Shown here: piece after piece, positions 39,619-48,558 of the stretch
Position numbering within the stretch: the first letter of the stretch is position 1
Layout of the letters: each line of letters opens with the position of its first letter
Origin: Lysobacter oculi
GTDB taxonomy: Bacteria; Pseudomonadota; Gammaproteobacteria; Xanthomonadales; Xanthomonadaceae
Assembly: GCF_003293695.1 (NCBI RefSeq)
Contig: NZ_CP029556.1
Coordinates: 134,001 to 198,000 of the forward strand
Direction: 5' to 3'
DNA length: 64,000 nt
Notes under the pieces: model-generated
The model's input: the letters and a program-made list of their open reading frames with translations, nothing else
What the model was told of the DNA's origin: nothing
Database searches by the model: none
Program-made: the position numbers and the translations under genes

Positions 39619-39624
39619 ATCGTA
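39619..39624 (-). promoter_or_regulatory. -10-like element of aroK, near-leaderless geometry
   Basis: On the minus strand TACGAT ends 7 bases before the aroK ATG at 39611. Confidence 0.45.
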
Positions 39625-39691
39625 CCGGGATTTAACAACCCGCCTGCCATGGTGCAGGTGGCAATCCGCCATGCAGACACAGGAGCACACC

Positions 39692-39895
39692 ATGACTGTC
39701 GCCAAGGTCATCGAAGTCAATGCCGCATCGCCCACCAGCATGGAAGACGCGGTCAAGCGCGGGCTGTCCAAGACCGCCGAAACGGTGAAGGGCATCCAGG
39801 GCGCGTGGGTCAACGAGATCAAGGTCGTCACCAATGGCGACGGCAGCGTCAGGGAATGGCGCGTCAACCTCAAGATCACCTTCCTGGTCGAGTAG
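39692..39895 (+). CDS. Dodecin (flavin-binding)
   Basis: A 67-residue protein of the dodecin family, which forms hollow 12-mers that store flavin. The helix [20 protein letters not shown] is followed by two strands with the flavin-stacking tryptophan ([11 protein letters not shown]) and the closing [14 protein letters not shown]. The ATG at 39692 is chosen over 39671 because AGGAG (39680-39684) lies 7 bases upstream and the length fits. The next gene, pdxH, makes another flavin-dependent enzyme. Confidence 0.93.
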   Translation: MTVAKVIEVNAASPTSMEDAVKRGLSKTAETVKGIQGAWVNEIKVVTNGDGSVREWRVNLKITFLVE

Positions 39896-39916
39896 TCGCG
39901 GGGCGTCGTGGCGGGC

Positions 39917-39922
39917 GACAAT
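39917..39922 (+). promoter_or_regulatory. -10-like element of pdxH, leaderless geometry
   Basis: GACAAT ends 6 bases before the ATG at 39929. Confidence 0.45.
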
Positions 39923-39928
39923 GCCGGC

Positions 39929-40531
39929 ATGGATACCGACCCGTTGCTGCAGGAAGCTCTCGCCCATTTCGCCCGCTGGTTCGAACAGGCGAAGGGCTGC
40001 GAGGCCGACGCCACCGGCATGACGCTGGCCACCGCCGACGCGCGTGGCCGGCCCGCTGCCCGCATCGTGTTGTTGAAGGAGGTCGATGCGCGCGGCTTCG
40101 TGTTCTACAGCCATACCGACGGCCGCAAGGGCGCGGAACTGGCCGCCAACCCGAACGCCGCGCTGCTGTTCTGGTGGCCGCACGTCGGCGAGGCGGGCGT
40201 GGAAGTGCGCATCGAAGGCAGTGTCGAAGCGGTGGGCGATGACGAAGCCGATGCCTATTTCGCCAGCCGGCCGCGCCTGAGCCAGATCGGCGCGTGGGCG
40301 TCCGAGCAGTCGCGCACGCTGGATGCGCGCGAGACCTTCGAGCACCGCATCGAATCCTTCGAGCGCGAGTTCGAAGGCCAACCGGTGCCGCGCCCGAACG
40401 ACTGGTCCGGCACCCGCGTGGTGCCGCGCGCCATCGAGTTCTGGCAGGGCGCCAAATTCCGCCTGCACGAACGCTGGCTCTACGAGCGCGACGAGGCCGG
40501 CGGCTGGGCCAAGCGCATGCTCTATCCCTGA
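39929..40531 (+). CDS. pdxH: Pyridoxamine 5'-phosphate oxidase
   Basis: A 200-residue FMN enzyme that makes pyridoxal phosphate. [19 protein letters not shown] and the [20 protein letters not shown] stretch bind [16 protein letters not shown] near the end is the C-terminal signature. ATG 39929 is preferred over an upstream GTG at 39908 because of the -10-like GACAAT 6 bases before it. The stop shares one base with the next start (TGATG). Confidence 0.95.
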   Translation: MDTDPLLQEALAHFARWFEQAKGCEADATGMTLATADARGRPAARIVLLKEVDARGFVFYSHTDGRKGAELAANPNAALLFWWPHVGEAGVEVRIEGSVEAVGDDEADAYFASRPRLSQIGAWASEQSRTLDARETFEHRIESFEREFEGQPVPRPNDWSGTRVVPRAIEFWQGAKFRLHERWLYERDEAGGWAKRMLYP

Positions 40532-40887
40532 TGCGGCTGGCGCCGGTCTATCGCGTCACCGTGTTCGTGCCGCCTGCGCATGTCGATGCGCTGCTGGCCA
40601 GCATCGCGGCGGTCGATGACCTGGCGATGGGCGGCTACAGCGAGGCGATGTGGATCTCGCCCGGCGTCACCGAGCAGTTCCGCCCCGGCATCGACGCCCA
40701 TCCCACGCTCGGCACGCGTGGTGAACTCAGCCGCGCCGACAGCGTGCGCATCGAATTCGCCCTGCCGCGCGACCCGGCCCGGCTGGAACGCCTGCTGCGC
40801 GACGGCATCCACGCCCACCACCCGTGGGAAGTGCCGGCGGTGTTCGTGGACGAGTCGATGTTCCCGCTGCCGGATGCCGCGCCGTGA
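40531..40887 (+). CDS. YqfO/NIF3-like small protein
   Basis: A 118-residue protein resembling the stand-alone PII/CutA-like domain found inserted in NIF3-family YqfO proteins: YRVTVFVPPAHVDALLASI at the start, QFRPGIDAHPTLGTRGE in the middle and HAHHPWEVPAVFVDES near the end. The function of the family is not known; the histidine-rich end could bind metal. It is coupled to pdxH upstream (TGATG) and to the next gene downstream (GTGA, 4-base overlap). Confidence 0.82.
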   Translation: MRLAPVYRVTVFVPPAHVDALLASIAAVDDLAMGGYSEAMWISPGVTEQFRPGIDAHPTLGTRGELSRADSVRIEFALPRDPARLERLLRDGIHAHHPWEVPAVFVDESMFPLPDAAP

Positions 40888-41708
40888 GTGGCCCGCGCCG
40901 CATCGTCTGCCTGACCGAGGAGCCGACCGAAACGCTCTACGCGCTCGGCGAGCAGGACCGCATCGTCGGCATTTCCGGTTTCACCGTGCGGCCGGCGCGG
41001 GCACGCAAGGAGAAGCCGAAGGTCAGCGCCTTCACTTCGGCCAAGATCGACGAGATCCTCAAGCTGCAGCCGGATTTCGTGGTCGGCTTTTCCGATATCC
41101 AGGCCGATATCGCCGCCGAACTGGTGCGGCGCGGGGTGGAGGTGTGGATCGCCAACCATCGCGGCGTCGGCGAGATCATCGACTACGTGCGCCGGCTCGG
41201 TGCGCTGGTCGGCGTCGCCGGCAAGGCCGATGCATTCGCCGATGAACTGCAGCGCGGGCTGGACGCCATCGCCGCCGCATCCGCGCGGTTGCCGGCGCGG
41301 CCCAGGGTGTATTTCGAAGAGTGGGACGAGCCGCCGATCACCGGCATCCGCTGGGTGAGCGAGTTGATCGCCATCGCCGGTGGCGACGACATCTTCCCCG
41401 ATCGCGCCGCCGAGCCGCTGGCGAAGGGCCGGATCCTCGAAGATTCAAGCGAAGTCATCCGCCGTGCGCCCGACATCATCATCGGCAGCTGGTGCGGCAA
41501 GAAGTTCCGGCCCGACAAGGTGGCCGCGCGGCCCGGCTGGGAAGCGATCCCGGCGGTGCGTGACGGCGAGCTGCATGAGGTCAAATCCCCGCTGATCCTG
41601 CAGCCCGGCCCCGCCGCGTTGACCGATGGCGTGCGTGAACTGGCACGCATCATCCACGCATGGTCGGCGCGCCAGGCTCAGGCCCGGGTGTCGAAGGCGG
41701 GCGAGTAG
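40884..41708 (+). CDS. BtuF/FecB-like binding protein lacking a signal peptide
   Basis: A 274-residue protein of the helical-backbone periplasmic binding protein family used for cobalamin and siderophores (SGPRRIVCLTEEPTETLYALG, then the IDEILKLQPDFVVGF hinge region and DEPPITGIRWVSELI). It begins directly with the first strand and has no signal peptide, so as written it would stay in the cytosol. The start GTG overlaps the previous stop by 4 bases, leaving little room for a missed leader. No ABC transporter genes are adjacent. A cobalamin-handling role is inferred from the family only. Confidence 0.82.
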   Translation: MSGPRRIVCLTEEPTETLYALGEQDRIVGISGFTVRPARARKEKPKVSAFTSAKIDEILKLQPDFVVGFSDIQADIAAELVRRGVEVWIANHRGVGEIIDYVRRLGALVGVAGKADAFADELQRGLDAIAAASARLPARPRVYFEEWDEPPITGIRWVSELIAIAGGDDIFPDRAAEPLAKGRILEDSSEVIRRAPDIIIGSWCGKKFRPDKVAARPGWEAIPAVRDGELHEVKSPLILQPGPAALTDGVRELARIIHAWSARQAQARVSKAGE

Positions 41709-42199
41709 GCGATGTCGCCCGTCGGCATTTCGCCGGCGAAAACAAGTGACTGGAAGTATTCGGCGGGCACGCCGGGCAGGCGCAGCCGCGCATCCGGCTG
41801 GAAGCCGAAGCGGGCGTAGTAGGCCGGGTCGCCCAGCACCACGCAGCCGCCGGCGTTGTTGTTGCGAAGCTGGTTGAGTACGGCTTCGACCAGCCGCACG
41901 CCGATTCCCGAACGCTGGCGGTCCGGCAGCACCGACACCGGCCCCAGCCCGAACCAGCCCAGATCGTGGCCATCGACCGTGACCGGCGAGGCGGCGGCAT
42001 GCCCGACGATGCGGCCATCGAGCAGCGCCACCTTCGATACGGTCAATTCGCCGCGTCCGCGCAGCGCAGCGACGATCAATGCCTCGGTGCCGCTGCGGTG
42101 TTCGGCGTGGCGGAAGGCGGCTTCGGTGACGGCGGCGATGGTGTCCGCATCGCCCGGCGCCTCGTCGCGCAGGACGATGGCCGATGCGGGCGCGATCAC
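41678..42199 (-). CDS. GNAT N-acetyltransferase (YhbS type)
   Basis: A 173-residue acetyltransferase. The acetyl-CoA site is LGPVSVLPDRQRSGIGVRLV, and VVLGDPAYYARFGFQPDA is typical of the YhbS group (COG3153). The substrate is unknown. The start is GTG at 42199, overlapping the upstream lipoprotein stop by 4 bases, so it belongs to the proC-DUF4426 transcription unit. Its end overlaps the cobalamin-binding-type gene convergently by 31 bases. Confidence 0.9.
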   Translation of the reverse strand: MIAPASAIVLRDEAPGDADTIAAVTEAAFRHAEHRSGTEALIVAALRGRGELTVSKVALLDGRIVGHAAASPVTVDGHDLGWFGLGPVSVLPDRQRSGIGVRLVEAVLNQLRNNNAGGCVVLGDPAYYARFGFQPDARLRLPGVPAEYFQSLVFAGEMPTGDIAYSPAFDTRA

Positions 42200-42690
42200 A
42201 GCGCCGGCAGGTCGCGGCTGAAGCGCATCTGCGCGGTCGAGCCGCCGCGCGCCGCGTCGATCTCGATGCGCAGCGTCGTCGGCGCCTTCGCCTGCACGCT
42301 GCCGACGAGGTCGGTCAGGCCATTGACGGTGATCGGCTTCAACGCGACCGGCGCCGGCGCGTCGGTCATGCCGCCGGCGCGGGCGTCCAGCTTGACCGCA
42401 TCGGCCGGCACGGCATTGCCTTCGGCATCGCGCAGGGTGATCAGCAGCAGCCAGCGGTCGTCGGCCTGCAGGATGCCGTACTGCCGCGCCATCGCGGCGC
42501 CGAGCGTGGCGGTGTTGACCAGCCGCGCTTCCAGGGTGATGCCGTCCAGCGTGGCGGTCGCCGCGTTGCCCGGCGCGGATTCGGTGGGCGCCACGGCCGG
42601 CACCGGCGCGGGCGCGCGGTTGCAGCCGGCCAGCGGCAGCGCGAGCGACAACAGGGCGGCGATTGCGAAGGGGCGAAGCGTCATCGTCAT
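42196..42690 (-). CDS. DUF4426 lipoprotein
   Basis: A 164-residue protein with a lipoprotein signal peptide ending in LPLAGCNRAP, so cysteine is expected to be acylated at about residue 25. The mature domain matches DUF4426 by context and by its two-sheet-like pattern (AMARQYGILQADDRWLLLIT). In Pseudomonas a DUF4426 gene also sits with proC, yggS and pilTU, so the arrangement is conserved. No function is known. ATGA overlap with proC upstream; start 42684 is possible. Confidence 0.82.
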   Translation of the reverse strand: MTMTLRPFAIAALLSLALPLAGCNRAPAPVPAVAPTESAPGNAATATLDGITLEARLVNTATLGAAMARQYGILQADDRWLLLITLRDAEGNAVPADAVKLDARAGGMTDAPAPVALKPITVNGLTDLVGSVQAKAPTTLRIEIDAARGGSTAQMRFSRDLPAL

Positions 42691-43529
42691 GCCTCGTCGT
42701 TGGCGGCGGAGAGTTCGACGCCGCGCACGCGGGCGGCCTGCACGGCGCGGGCGACGATGTCGCGGAAGCCGTCGCGTTCGAAACTTTCGATGGCCGCCTG
42801 CGTGGTGCCGTTGGGCGAGGTCACCCGACGGCGCAGTTCGGCGGCCGGGGTGTCGTCGGCGGTCAGCATGCGTGCCGCGCCCAGGATCGTCTGCAGCGCC
42901 AGCGTGCGTGCGGCGTCCGGCGCCAGGCCTTCGGCGATGCCGGCATCGACCATCGTCTCGGCCAGCAGGAACACGTAGGCCGGGCCGCTGCCGGAGACCG
43001 CGGTGACCGCGTCCATCAGCGCCTCGTCGTCGATCCACACGGTCTCGCCGGCACTCTCAAGCAGGGTCCGGGCGATGTCGCGGCCGCCCGCGTCCACGGC
43101 GGCGTTGGCGTACAGCCCGGTGACGCCCGCGCCGAGCAGGGCCGGCGTGTTGGGCATGGCGCGGACCACGGCGATGCCGCCGCCCAGCCAGCGCGCGATC
43201 TGCGCCGAGGTGATGCCGGCGGCGATCGACACCACCAGCGGGCGTTGCGCCTGCGCCAGCCCGGCCAGCGCTTCGCAGACTTCGCGCAATACCTGCGGCT
43301 TGACCGCGAGCACCCAGACTTCGGCACCCGTGGCGGCCGGTGCGGCATCGTCGAACACCTGCACGTTGAAGTCGGCGTGCAGCGCGTCGCGCAGCGCGTC
43401 CACCGGCTCCGCGACGCGGATCGAAGCGACATCGCCGCCCGCCTTCACCACGCCGCCGATCAGGCTGCGCGCCATGTTGCCGCCGCCGATGAAGGCGATG
43501 GCGGGAAGCGAAGGCGTGGCGTCGGTCAT
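42687..43529 (-). CDS. proC: Pyrroline-5-carboxylate reductase
   Basis: A 280-residue NAD(P)H enzyme for the last step of proline synthesis. The Rossmann motif FIGGGNMARSLIGG starts the protein; VRAMPNTPALLGAGVTGLY and TAVSGSGPAYVFLLAETM are the family signatures. ATG 43529 is chosen (MTDATPS). It lies 28 bases after yggS and overlaps the lipoprotein gene by 4 bases. Confidence 0.97.
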   Translation of the reverse strand: MTDATPSLPAIAFIGGGNMARSLIGGVVKAGGDVASIRVAEPVDALRDALHADFNVQVFDDAAPAATGAEVWVLAVKPQVLREVCEALAGLAQAQRPLVVSIAAGITSAQIARWLGGGIAVVRAMPNTPALLGAGVTGLYANAAVDAGGRDIARTLLESAGETVWIDDEALMDAVTAVSGSGPAYVFLLAETMVDAGIAEGLAPDAARTLALQTILGAARMLTADDTPAAELRRRVTSPNGTTQAAIESFERDGFRDIVARAVQAARVRGVELSAANDEA

Positions 43530-43557
43530 GGCGATATGGAAGGTGGGGGATGGAGTT

Positions 43558-44259
43558 TCAGGATAGACCGTCGGCCGTTTTCGGCGGACGCGCACCGAAC
43601 AGCGCGGTGCCGATGCGGACCATCGTGCTGCCTTCGGCGATGGCCAGCGCGGCGTCGTCGCTCATGCCCATCGACAGCGTGTCCATCTGCGGGAAGTCGC
43701 CGCGCAGACGGTCGAAAAGGACGCGCATCGCATGGAAGGCGGCGCGGGCGCGGGCTTCGTCGGTGGCCGGCGCGGGAATCGCCATCAGGCCGCGCAGCGC
43801 GAGGCCGGGCTGCGCGGCGATGGCGGCACAGAGCGCGGCGGCCTCGTCGGGCGTGCAGCCGTGCTTGCTGGCTTCGTCATCCACATTCACCTGCACCAGC
43901 AGGTTGAGCGGCGGCATGGATGCAGGGCGGTGGCGGGCCAGCGCCTCGACCAGCTTCGGGCTATCCACCGACTGCACCCAGTCGAAGTGTTCCGCGACCT
44001 CGCGCGCCTTGTTCGATTGCAGGTGGCCGATCAGGTGCCATTCGATGCCGATGCCGTCGAGTTCGCGCATCTTGCCCAGTGCTTCCTGCACGTAGTTCTC
44101 GCCGAAGGCGGTCTGGCCGGCATCGTGCAGGGCGCGGATCTCGGCGCTGGTACGCATCTTGCTGACGGCCAGCAGACGCGGCATCGCGCGGCCCGCCGTG
44201 GCCGTGGCCCGGGCCAGCGATGCGCGCAATTCTTCAAGGCGTGGGGCGGGAGGCGTCAC
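43558..44259 (-). CDS. yggS: YggS-family PLP homeostasis protein
   Basis: A 233-residue single-domain PLP-binding protein. The PLP lysine is K34 in LLAVSKMRT; FGENYVQEAL, WHLIGHLQSNKA and the C-terminal LSMGMSDDAALAIAEGSTMVRIGTALFG follow. The family controls PLP availability and affects amino-acid pools. The start is a GTG at 44259. It diverges from pilT across 81 bases, an arrangement conserved in many gammaproteobacteria. Confidence 0.95.
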   Translation of the reverse strand: MTPPAPRLEELRASLARATATAGRAMPRLLAVSKMRTSAEIRALHDAGQTAFGENYVQEALGKMRELDGIGIEWHLIGHLQSNKAREVAEHFDWVQSVDSPKLVEALARHRPASMPPLNLLVQVNVDDEASKHGCTPDEAAALCAAIAAQPGLALRGLMAIPAPATDEARARAAFHAMRVLFDRLRGDFPQMDTLSMGMSDDAALAIAEGSTMVRIGTALFGARPPKTADGLS

Positions 44260-44340
44260 GGAGCGGGTGCCAAAGCGAACGGGATGTGGTTATTCTGCCG
44301 GTTGCAGTGGCCGGGGCGGGACCACGACACGGGGAGATAT

Positions 44341-45378
44341 ATGGATATCGCAGAACTGTTGGCTTTCTCGGTCAAGAACAAGGCATCCGACTTGCACCTC
44401 TCGGCGGGCCTGCCGCCGATGATCCGCGTCGATGGCGACGTGCGGCGCATCAACATCCCGCCGCTCGAGCACAAGACCGTGCACGGCCTGATCTACGACA
44501 TCATGTCGGACAAGCAGCGCCGCGACTTCGAGGAATTCCTCGAAACCGACTTCTCCTTCGAAATCCCGGGCCTGGCGCGCTTCCGCGTCAACGCCTTCAA
44601 CCACAACCGCGGCGCCGGTGCGGTGTTCCGTACCATTCCGTCGGAAGTGCTGACGCTCGACCAGCTCGGCTGCCCGCCGCTGTTCCGCGAGCTGGTGAAC
44701 CAGCCGCAGGGCCTGATCCTGGTGACCGGCCCGACCGGCTCGGGCAAGTCGACCACGCTGGCGGCGATGCTCGACCACATCAACAAGAACGAATACGGCC
44801 ACATCCTCTCGGTCGAGGACCCGATCGAATTCGTGCATACCTCGCAGAAGTGCCTGATCAACCAGCGCGAAGTCCACCGCGACACCCACGGCTTCAATGA
44901 GGCGCTGCGTTCGGCGCTGCGTGAAGACCCGGACTACATCCTGGTCGGCGAGTTGCGCGACCTGGAAACCATCCGCCTGGCGCTGACCGCGGCGGAAACC
45001 GGCCACCTGGTGTTCGGCACCCTGCATACGTCCAGCGCGGCCAAGACCATCGACCGCATCATCGACGTGTTCCCCGCCGGCGAGAAGCCGATGGTGCGTT
45101 CGATGCTGTCCGAGTCGCTGCGTGCGGTGATCGCGCAGGCGCTGCTGAAGAAGGTGGGCGGCGGTCGTACCGCGGCCTGGGAAATCATGGTCGGCATCCC
45201 GGCCATCCGTAACCTGATCCGCGAAGACAAGGTGGCGCAGATGTATTCGGCCATCCAGACCGGCCAGCAGTACGGAATGATGACCCTCGACCAGCACCTG
45301 CAGGACCTGGTGGCGCGCAGCCAGATCACCAAGCAGCAGGCCCGCGAATACGCGAAGGACAAGAAGCTGTTCGACTGA
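44341..45378 (+). CDS. pilT: Type IV pilus retraction ATPase PilT
   Basis: A 345-residue hexameric motor that pulls type IV pili back for twitching motility. Walker A GPTGSGKST, the Asp box SVEDPIEF, Walker B YILVGELRD and the His box TGHLVFGTLHTSSAAKT are present. GGGGAG precedes the ATG, which follows ATAT directly. No pilus structural genes are nearby. The next gene, pilU, is 42 bases downstream. Confidence 0.97.
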   Translation: MDIAELLAFSVKNKASDLHLSAGLPPMIRVDGDVRRINIPPLEHKTVHGLIYDIMSDKQRRDFEEFLETDFSFEIPGLARFRVNAFNHNRGAGAVFRTIPSEVLTLDQLGCPPLFRELVNQPQGLILVTGPTGSGKSTTLAAMLDHINKNEYGHILSVEDPIEFVHTSQKCLINQREVHRDTHGFNEALRSALREDPDYILVGELRDLETIRLALTAAETGHLVFGTLHTSSAAKTIDRIIDVFPAGEKPMVRSMLSESLRAVIAQALLKKVGGGRTAAWEIMVGIPAIRNLIREDKVAQMYSAIQTGQQYGMMTLDQHLQDLVARSQITKQQAREYAKDKKLFD

Positions 45379-45420
45379 CCGGCACGCCGGCCCCCGTACG
45401 GCACACGTTGGAGTAATGCC

Positions 45421-46554
45421 ATGACCACGCCCACCGAATTCACCTCGCTGCTCAAGCTGATGGCCGCGCAGCGCGCCTCCGACCTGTTCATCACCGCCGG
45501 CATGCCGCCGTCGATGAAGGTCAACGGCAAGCTCTCGCCGGTCACCGAGGAGCCGCTCACGCCGCAGCAGAGCCGTGACCTGGTGTTGTCGGTGATGACG
45601 CCGCCGCAGCGCGAGGAGTTCGAGAAGACCCATGAGTGCAACTTCGCGATCGGGCTGTCGGGTGTGGGCCGCTTCCGTGTGTCCGCGTTCTACCAGCGCA
45701 ATCAGGTGGGCATGGTGCTGCGCCGGATCGAGACCAAGATCCCGACGGTGGAAGAACTCAGCCTGCCGCCGATCATCAAGCAGCTGGCGATGACCAAGCG
45801 CGGCATCATCCTGTTCGTCGGCGCCACCGGTACCGGCAAGACGACCTCGCTGGCGTCGATGATCGGCCACCGCAACAAGAACTCGACCGGCCACATCATC
45901 ACCATCGAGGACCCGATCGAATTCGTGCACCGCCACGAGGGCTGCATCGTCACCCAGCGCGAGGTCGGCGTGGATACCGACAGCTGGGAGAACGCGCTGA
46001 AGAACACCCTGCGCCAGGCGCCGGACGTGATCATGATCGGCGAGATCCGGACCCGCGAAGGCATGGACCATGCGATCGCCTTCGCCGAAACCGGCCACCT
46101 GGTGCTGTGCACGCTGCACGCCAACAACGCCAACCAGGCGATGGACCGCATCATCAACTTCTTCCCGGAAGACCGCCGCAACCAGTTGCTGATGGATCTT
46201 TCGCTCAACCTCAAGGGCGTGGTCGCGCAGCAGCTGGTGCCGCGTTCGGACGGCAAGGGCCGCCGGGTGGCGATGGAGATCCTGCTGGGCACGCCGCTGG
46301 TGCAGGACTACATCCGCGACGGCGAGGTCCACAAGCTGAAGGAAGTGATGAAGGACTCCACCCAGCTCGGGATGAAGACCTTCGACCAGAGCCTGTTCGA
46401 GCTCTACCAGGCCGGCGAGATCAGTTACGACGACGCGCTGCGCTACGCCGACTCGCAGAACGAGGTCCGCCTGAAGATCAAGCTGGCGCAGTCGGGCGAT
46501 GCCCGCACGCTGGCGCAGGGCATGGATGGCGTGGAAGTCGCCGAGGTCAAGTGA
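45421..46554 (+). CDS. pilU: Type IV pilus accessory ATPase PilU
   Basis: A 377-residue PilT paralogue that boosts retraction force in a PilT-dependent way. Walker A GATGTGKTTSLASM, Walker B VIMIGEIRTREGMDH and ETGHLVLCTLHANNANQ are intact, so ATPase activity is expected. The tail after about residue 340 is longer than in PilT, as usual. A good upstream signal TTGGAGTA precedes the ATG. Confidence 0.96.
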   Translation: MTTPTEFTSLLKLMAAQRASDLFITAGMPPSMKVNGKLSPVTEEPLTPQQSRDLVLSVMTPPQREEFEKTHECNFAIGLSGVGRFRVSAFYQRNQVGMVLRRIETKIPTVEELSLPPIIKQLAMTKRGIILFVGATGTGKTTSLASMIGHRNKNSTGHIITIEDPIEFVHRHEGCIVTQREVGVDTDSWENALKNTLRQAPDVIMIGEIRTREGMDHAIAFAETGHLVLCTLHANNANQAMDRIINFFPEDRRNQLLMDLSLNLKGVVAQQLVPRSDGKGRRVAMEILLGTPLVQDYIRDGEVHKLKEVMKDSTQLGMKTFDQSLFELYQAGEISYDDALRYADSQNEVRLKIKLAQSGDARTLAQGMDGVEVAEVK

Positions 46555-46590
46555 CGGAGCGGGCGGCCTGGCCGCCCATGGGCACGGCGT

Positions 46591-46596
46591 TAAACT
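46591..46596 (+). promoter_or_regulatory. -10-like element of yqgE, leaderless geometry
   Basis: TAAACT ends 6 bases before the ATG at 46603. No Shine-Dalgarno sequence is present. Confidence 0.5.
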
Positions 46597-46602
46597 GACG
46601 CC

Positions 46603-47169
46603 ATGTCCGAATCCGTTTCCCCGTTCTCGCAGCAGCTGCTGATCGCGCTGCCGGCACTGGCCGATCCCAATTTTTCCCGCAGCGTGGTGCTGATCTGCCA
46701 GCACGACGCCAATGGCGCGATGGGCATCGTGGTGAACCGCGAGTCCGAGTTCAGCGTCGGTGACCTGTTCGACCAGATCCAGGTCGAAGGCGGCGCACCC
46801 GAGTTGCGCGCGCGCCCGGTCGTCGCCGGTGGCCCGGTGCACGCCGAGCGCGGTTTCGTGCTCCACGACGGCGAGCGCGAATGGGATTCCAGCATCCGCC
46901 TGCCGAACGGCCTGTCGCTGACCACCTCGCGTGATGTGCTGGAGGCGCTGGCCGCCGGCGAAGGCCCGACACAGGCGCTGGTCGCGCTGGGTTGCGCCGG
47001 TTGGGGCCCGGGCCAGCTGGAGCAGGAGATTGCCGAGAACAGCTGGATGACCGCGCCGGCCGACGCCGACCTGCTGTTCGAACAGCCGCTGGAGCAACGC
47101 TGGCTGGCCGCGGCCGGGCGCATCGGGGTCAACCTGATGCAGATGACCCACTACAGCGGCCGTGCATGA
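46603..47169 (+). CDS. yqgE: YqgE/AlgH family protein
   Basis: A 188-residue DUF179 protein. FSQQLLIALPALADPNFSRS at the start, GAMGIVVNR, VVAGGPVHAERGFVLH and the C-terminal ALVALGCAGWGPGQLEQEI are the family hallmarks. The biochemical role is unsettled. It overlaps ruvX by 4 bases (ATGA), a pairing conserved in many proteobacteria. Confidence 0.95.
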   Translation: MSESVSPFSQQLLIALPALADPNFSRSVVLICQHDANGAMGIVVNRESEFSVGDLFDQIQVEGGAPELRARPVVAGGPVHAERGFVLHDGEREWDSSIRLPNGLSLTTSRDVLEALAAGEGPTQALVALGCAGWGPGQLEQEIAENSWMTAPADADLLFEQPLEQRWLAAAGRIGVNLMQMTHYSGRA

Positions 47170-47630
47170 GGCTGGATGGCACGATGCTGGCGTTCGATGT
47201 CGGTGCGCGGCGGATCGGCGTGGCCGTCGGCAGCGCGCTCGGCGCGGGCGCACGCGGCATCGCCGTGGTCGACATGCGCGATGACGTGGCCGACTGGGCG
47301 CACGTGGACAAGCTCAGGCGCGAATGGATGCCGGCCGGCTTCATCGTCGGCGACCCGATGACGCTCGACGGTGGCGATCAGTCCTCGCGGCAACGCGCGA
47401 TGCGTTTCGCGAAGGCGCTGCAGGCACGCTTCAAACTGCCGGTGCTGATGATCGACGAACGCAGCAGCAGCATCGAGGCCGCGCAGCGCTTCGCCGTGGC
47501 CCGAGCCGAAGGCCAGCGCCGCCGCCGCGATGCCGAACAACTCGACGCGGTGGCCGCCGCCGTCATCCTCGACCGCTGGATCGCGGCCCCCGCCACCGCG
47601 ACCGAACTGCCGGCCAACACGGAGTCCTGA
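47166..47630 (+). CDS. ruvX: Holliday junction resolvase-like RuvX/YqgF
   Basis: A 154-residue RNase H-fold nuclease. The first catalytic Asp lies in LAFDVGARRIGVAVG; FIVGDPMTLDG, the catalytic-acid segment MIDERSSSIEA and the RRRDAEQLDAVAAAVIL helix follow. Members process 16S rRNA 5' ends and may act on recombination junctions. It is coupled to yqgE and followed after one base by pyrB. Confidence 0.94.
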   Translation: MRLDGTMLAFDVGARRIGVAVGSALGAGARGIAVVDMRDDVADWAHVDKLRREWMPAGFIVGDPMTLDGGDQSSRQRAMRFAKALQARFKLPVLMIDERSSSIEAAQRFAVARAEGQRRRRDAEQLDAVAAAVILDRWIAAPATATELPANTES

Positions 47631-47631
47631 C

Positions 47632-48540
47632 ATGCCCAAGCACCTGCTGTCCCTGCACGACCTTGACCGCGCGGAGATCGTCGCCCTGCTTGAGCGTGCC
47701 GCGCAGTTCGGTGACGGCATCGACGCACGCGACCGGCTGGCCGGCATCGGCGTGTGCACGCTGTTCTTCGAGCCTTCCACGCGCACCCGCCTGAGCTTCC
47801 AGCGCGCGGCGCAGCGGCTCGGCGCGGATGTGTTGGGCTTCGAGGCGGCGACCTCCTCCGCCACCAAGGGCGAGACCGCGCTCGACACCTTGAAGAACAT
47901 CGAGGCGATGGGCGTGCGCGGCTTCGTGGTGCGCCATCGCGAGGACGGCGCCGTGGCCGCGCTCGCCGCACAGGCCGGGCCGGATACCGCGCTGATCAAC
48001 GCCGGCGACGGCCGCCATCAACATCCCACCCAGGGCCTGCTCGACATGCTGACCATCCGCGAAGCCAAGGGCGCGGATTTCAGCGGCCTGAAGGTGGCGG
48101 TCATCGGCGACATCCGCCATTCGCGCGTGGCCCGCAGCGATCTGGTGGCCCTGTCGAAGCTCGGCGTCGGCGAGATCCGCGCCTGCGGCCCCGCCTCCCT
48201 GCTGCCAGGCGACGACACGCTGTCCGGCTGTGCGCGGGTGACCGATGACCTCGACGCCGCCCTGCGCGACGCCGATGTGGTGATGACGCTGCGCCTGCAG
48301 CGCGAACGGATGGAAGACGGGCTGGTCGCGTCGCTGGACGGCTACCACCGCGACTTCGGCATCACCACGGCACGCCTGCGTGGCGCGAAACCCGATGCCA
48401 TCGTCATGCATCCCGGCCCGATGAACCGCGGCGTGGAAATCACCGACGAGGTGGCCGATGGCCCGCAGTCGGTGATCCTGCGCCAGGTCGCCAACGGGGT
48501 GAAGGTGCGGATGGCGGTGCTGGAACGCGCGCTCGGTTGA
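47632..48540 (+). CDS. pyrB: Aspartate carbamoyltransferase catalytic chain
   Basis: A 302-residue enzyme that joins carbamoyl phosphate and aspartate in pyrimidine synthesis. FFEPSTRTRLSF is the carbamoyl-phosphate site; INAGDGRHQHPTQGLLD and MHPGPMNRGVEI are conserved. No pyrI regulatory chain or dihydroorotase gene follows here. GGAG at 47621 precedes the ATG, which is one base after the ruvX stop. Confidence 0.97.
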   Translation: MPKHLLSLHDLDRAEIVALLERAAQFGDGIDARDRLAGIGVCTLFFEPSTRTRLSFQRAAQRLGADVLGFEAATSSATKGETALDTLKNIEAMGVRGFVVRHREDGAVAALAAQAGPDTALINAGDGRHQHPTQGLLDMLTIREAKGADFSGLKVAVIGDIRHSRVARSDLVALSKLGVGEIRACGPASLLPGDDTLSGCARVTDDLDAALRDADVVMTLRLQRERMEDGLVASLDGYHRDFGITTARLRGAKPDAIVMHPGPMNRGVEITDEVADGPQSVILRQVANGVKVRMAVLERALG

Positions 48541-48558
48541 ACGCGCGTCCCGGTGGGA

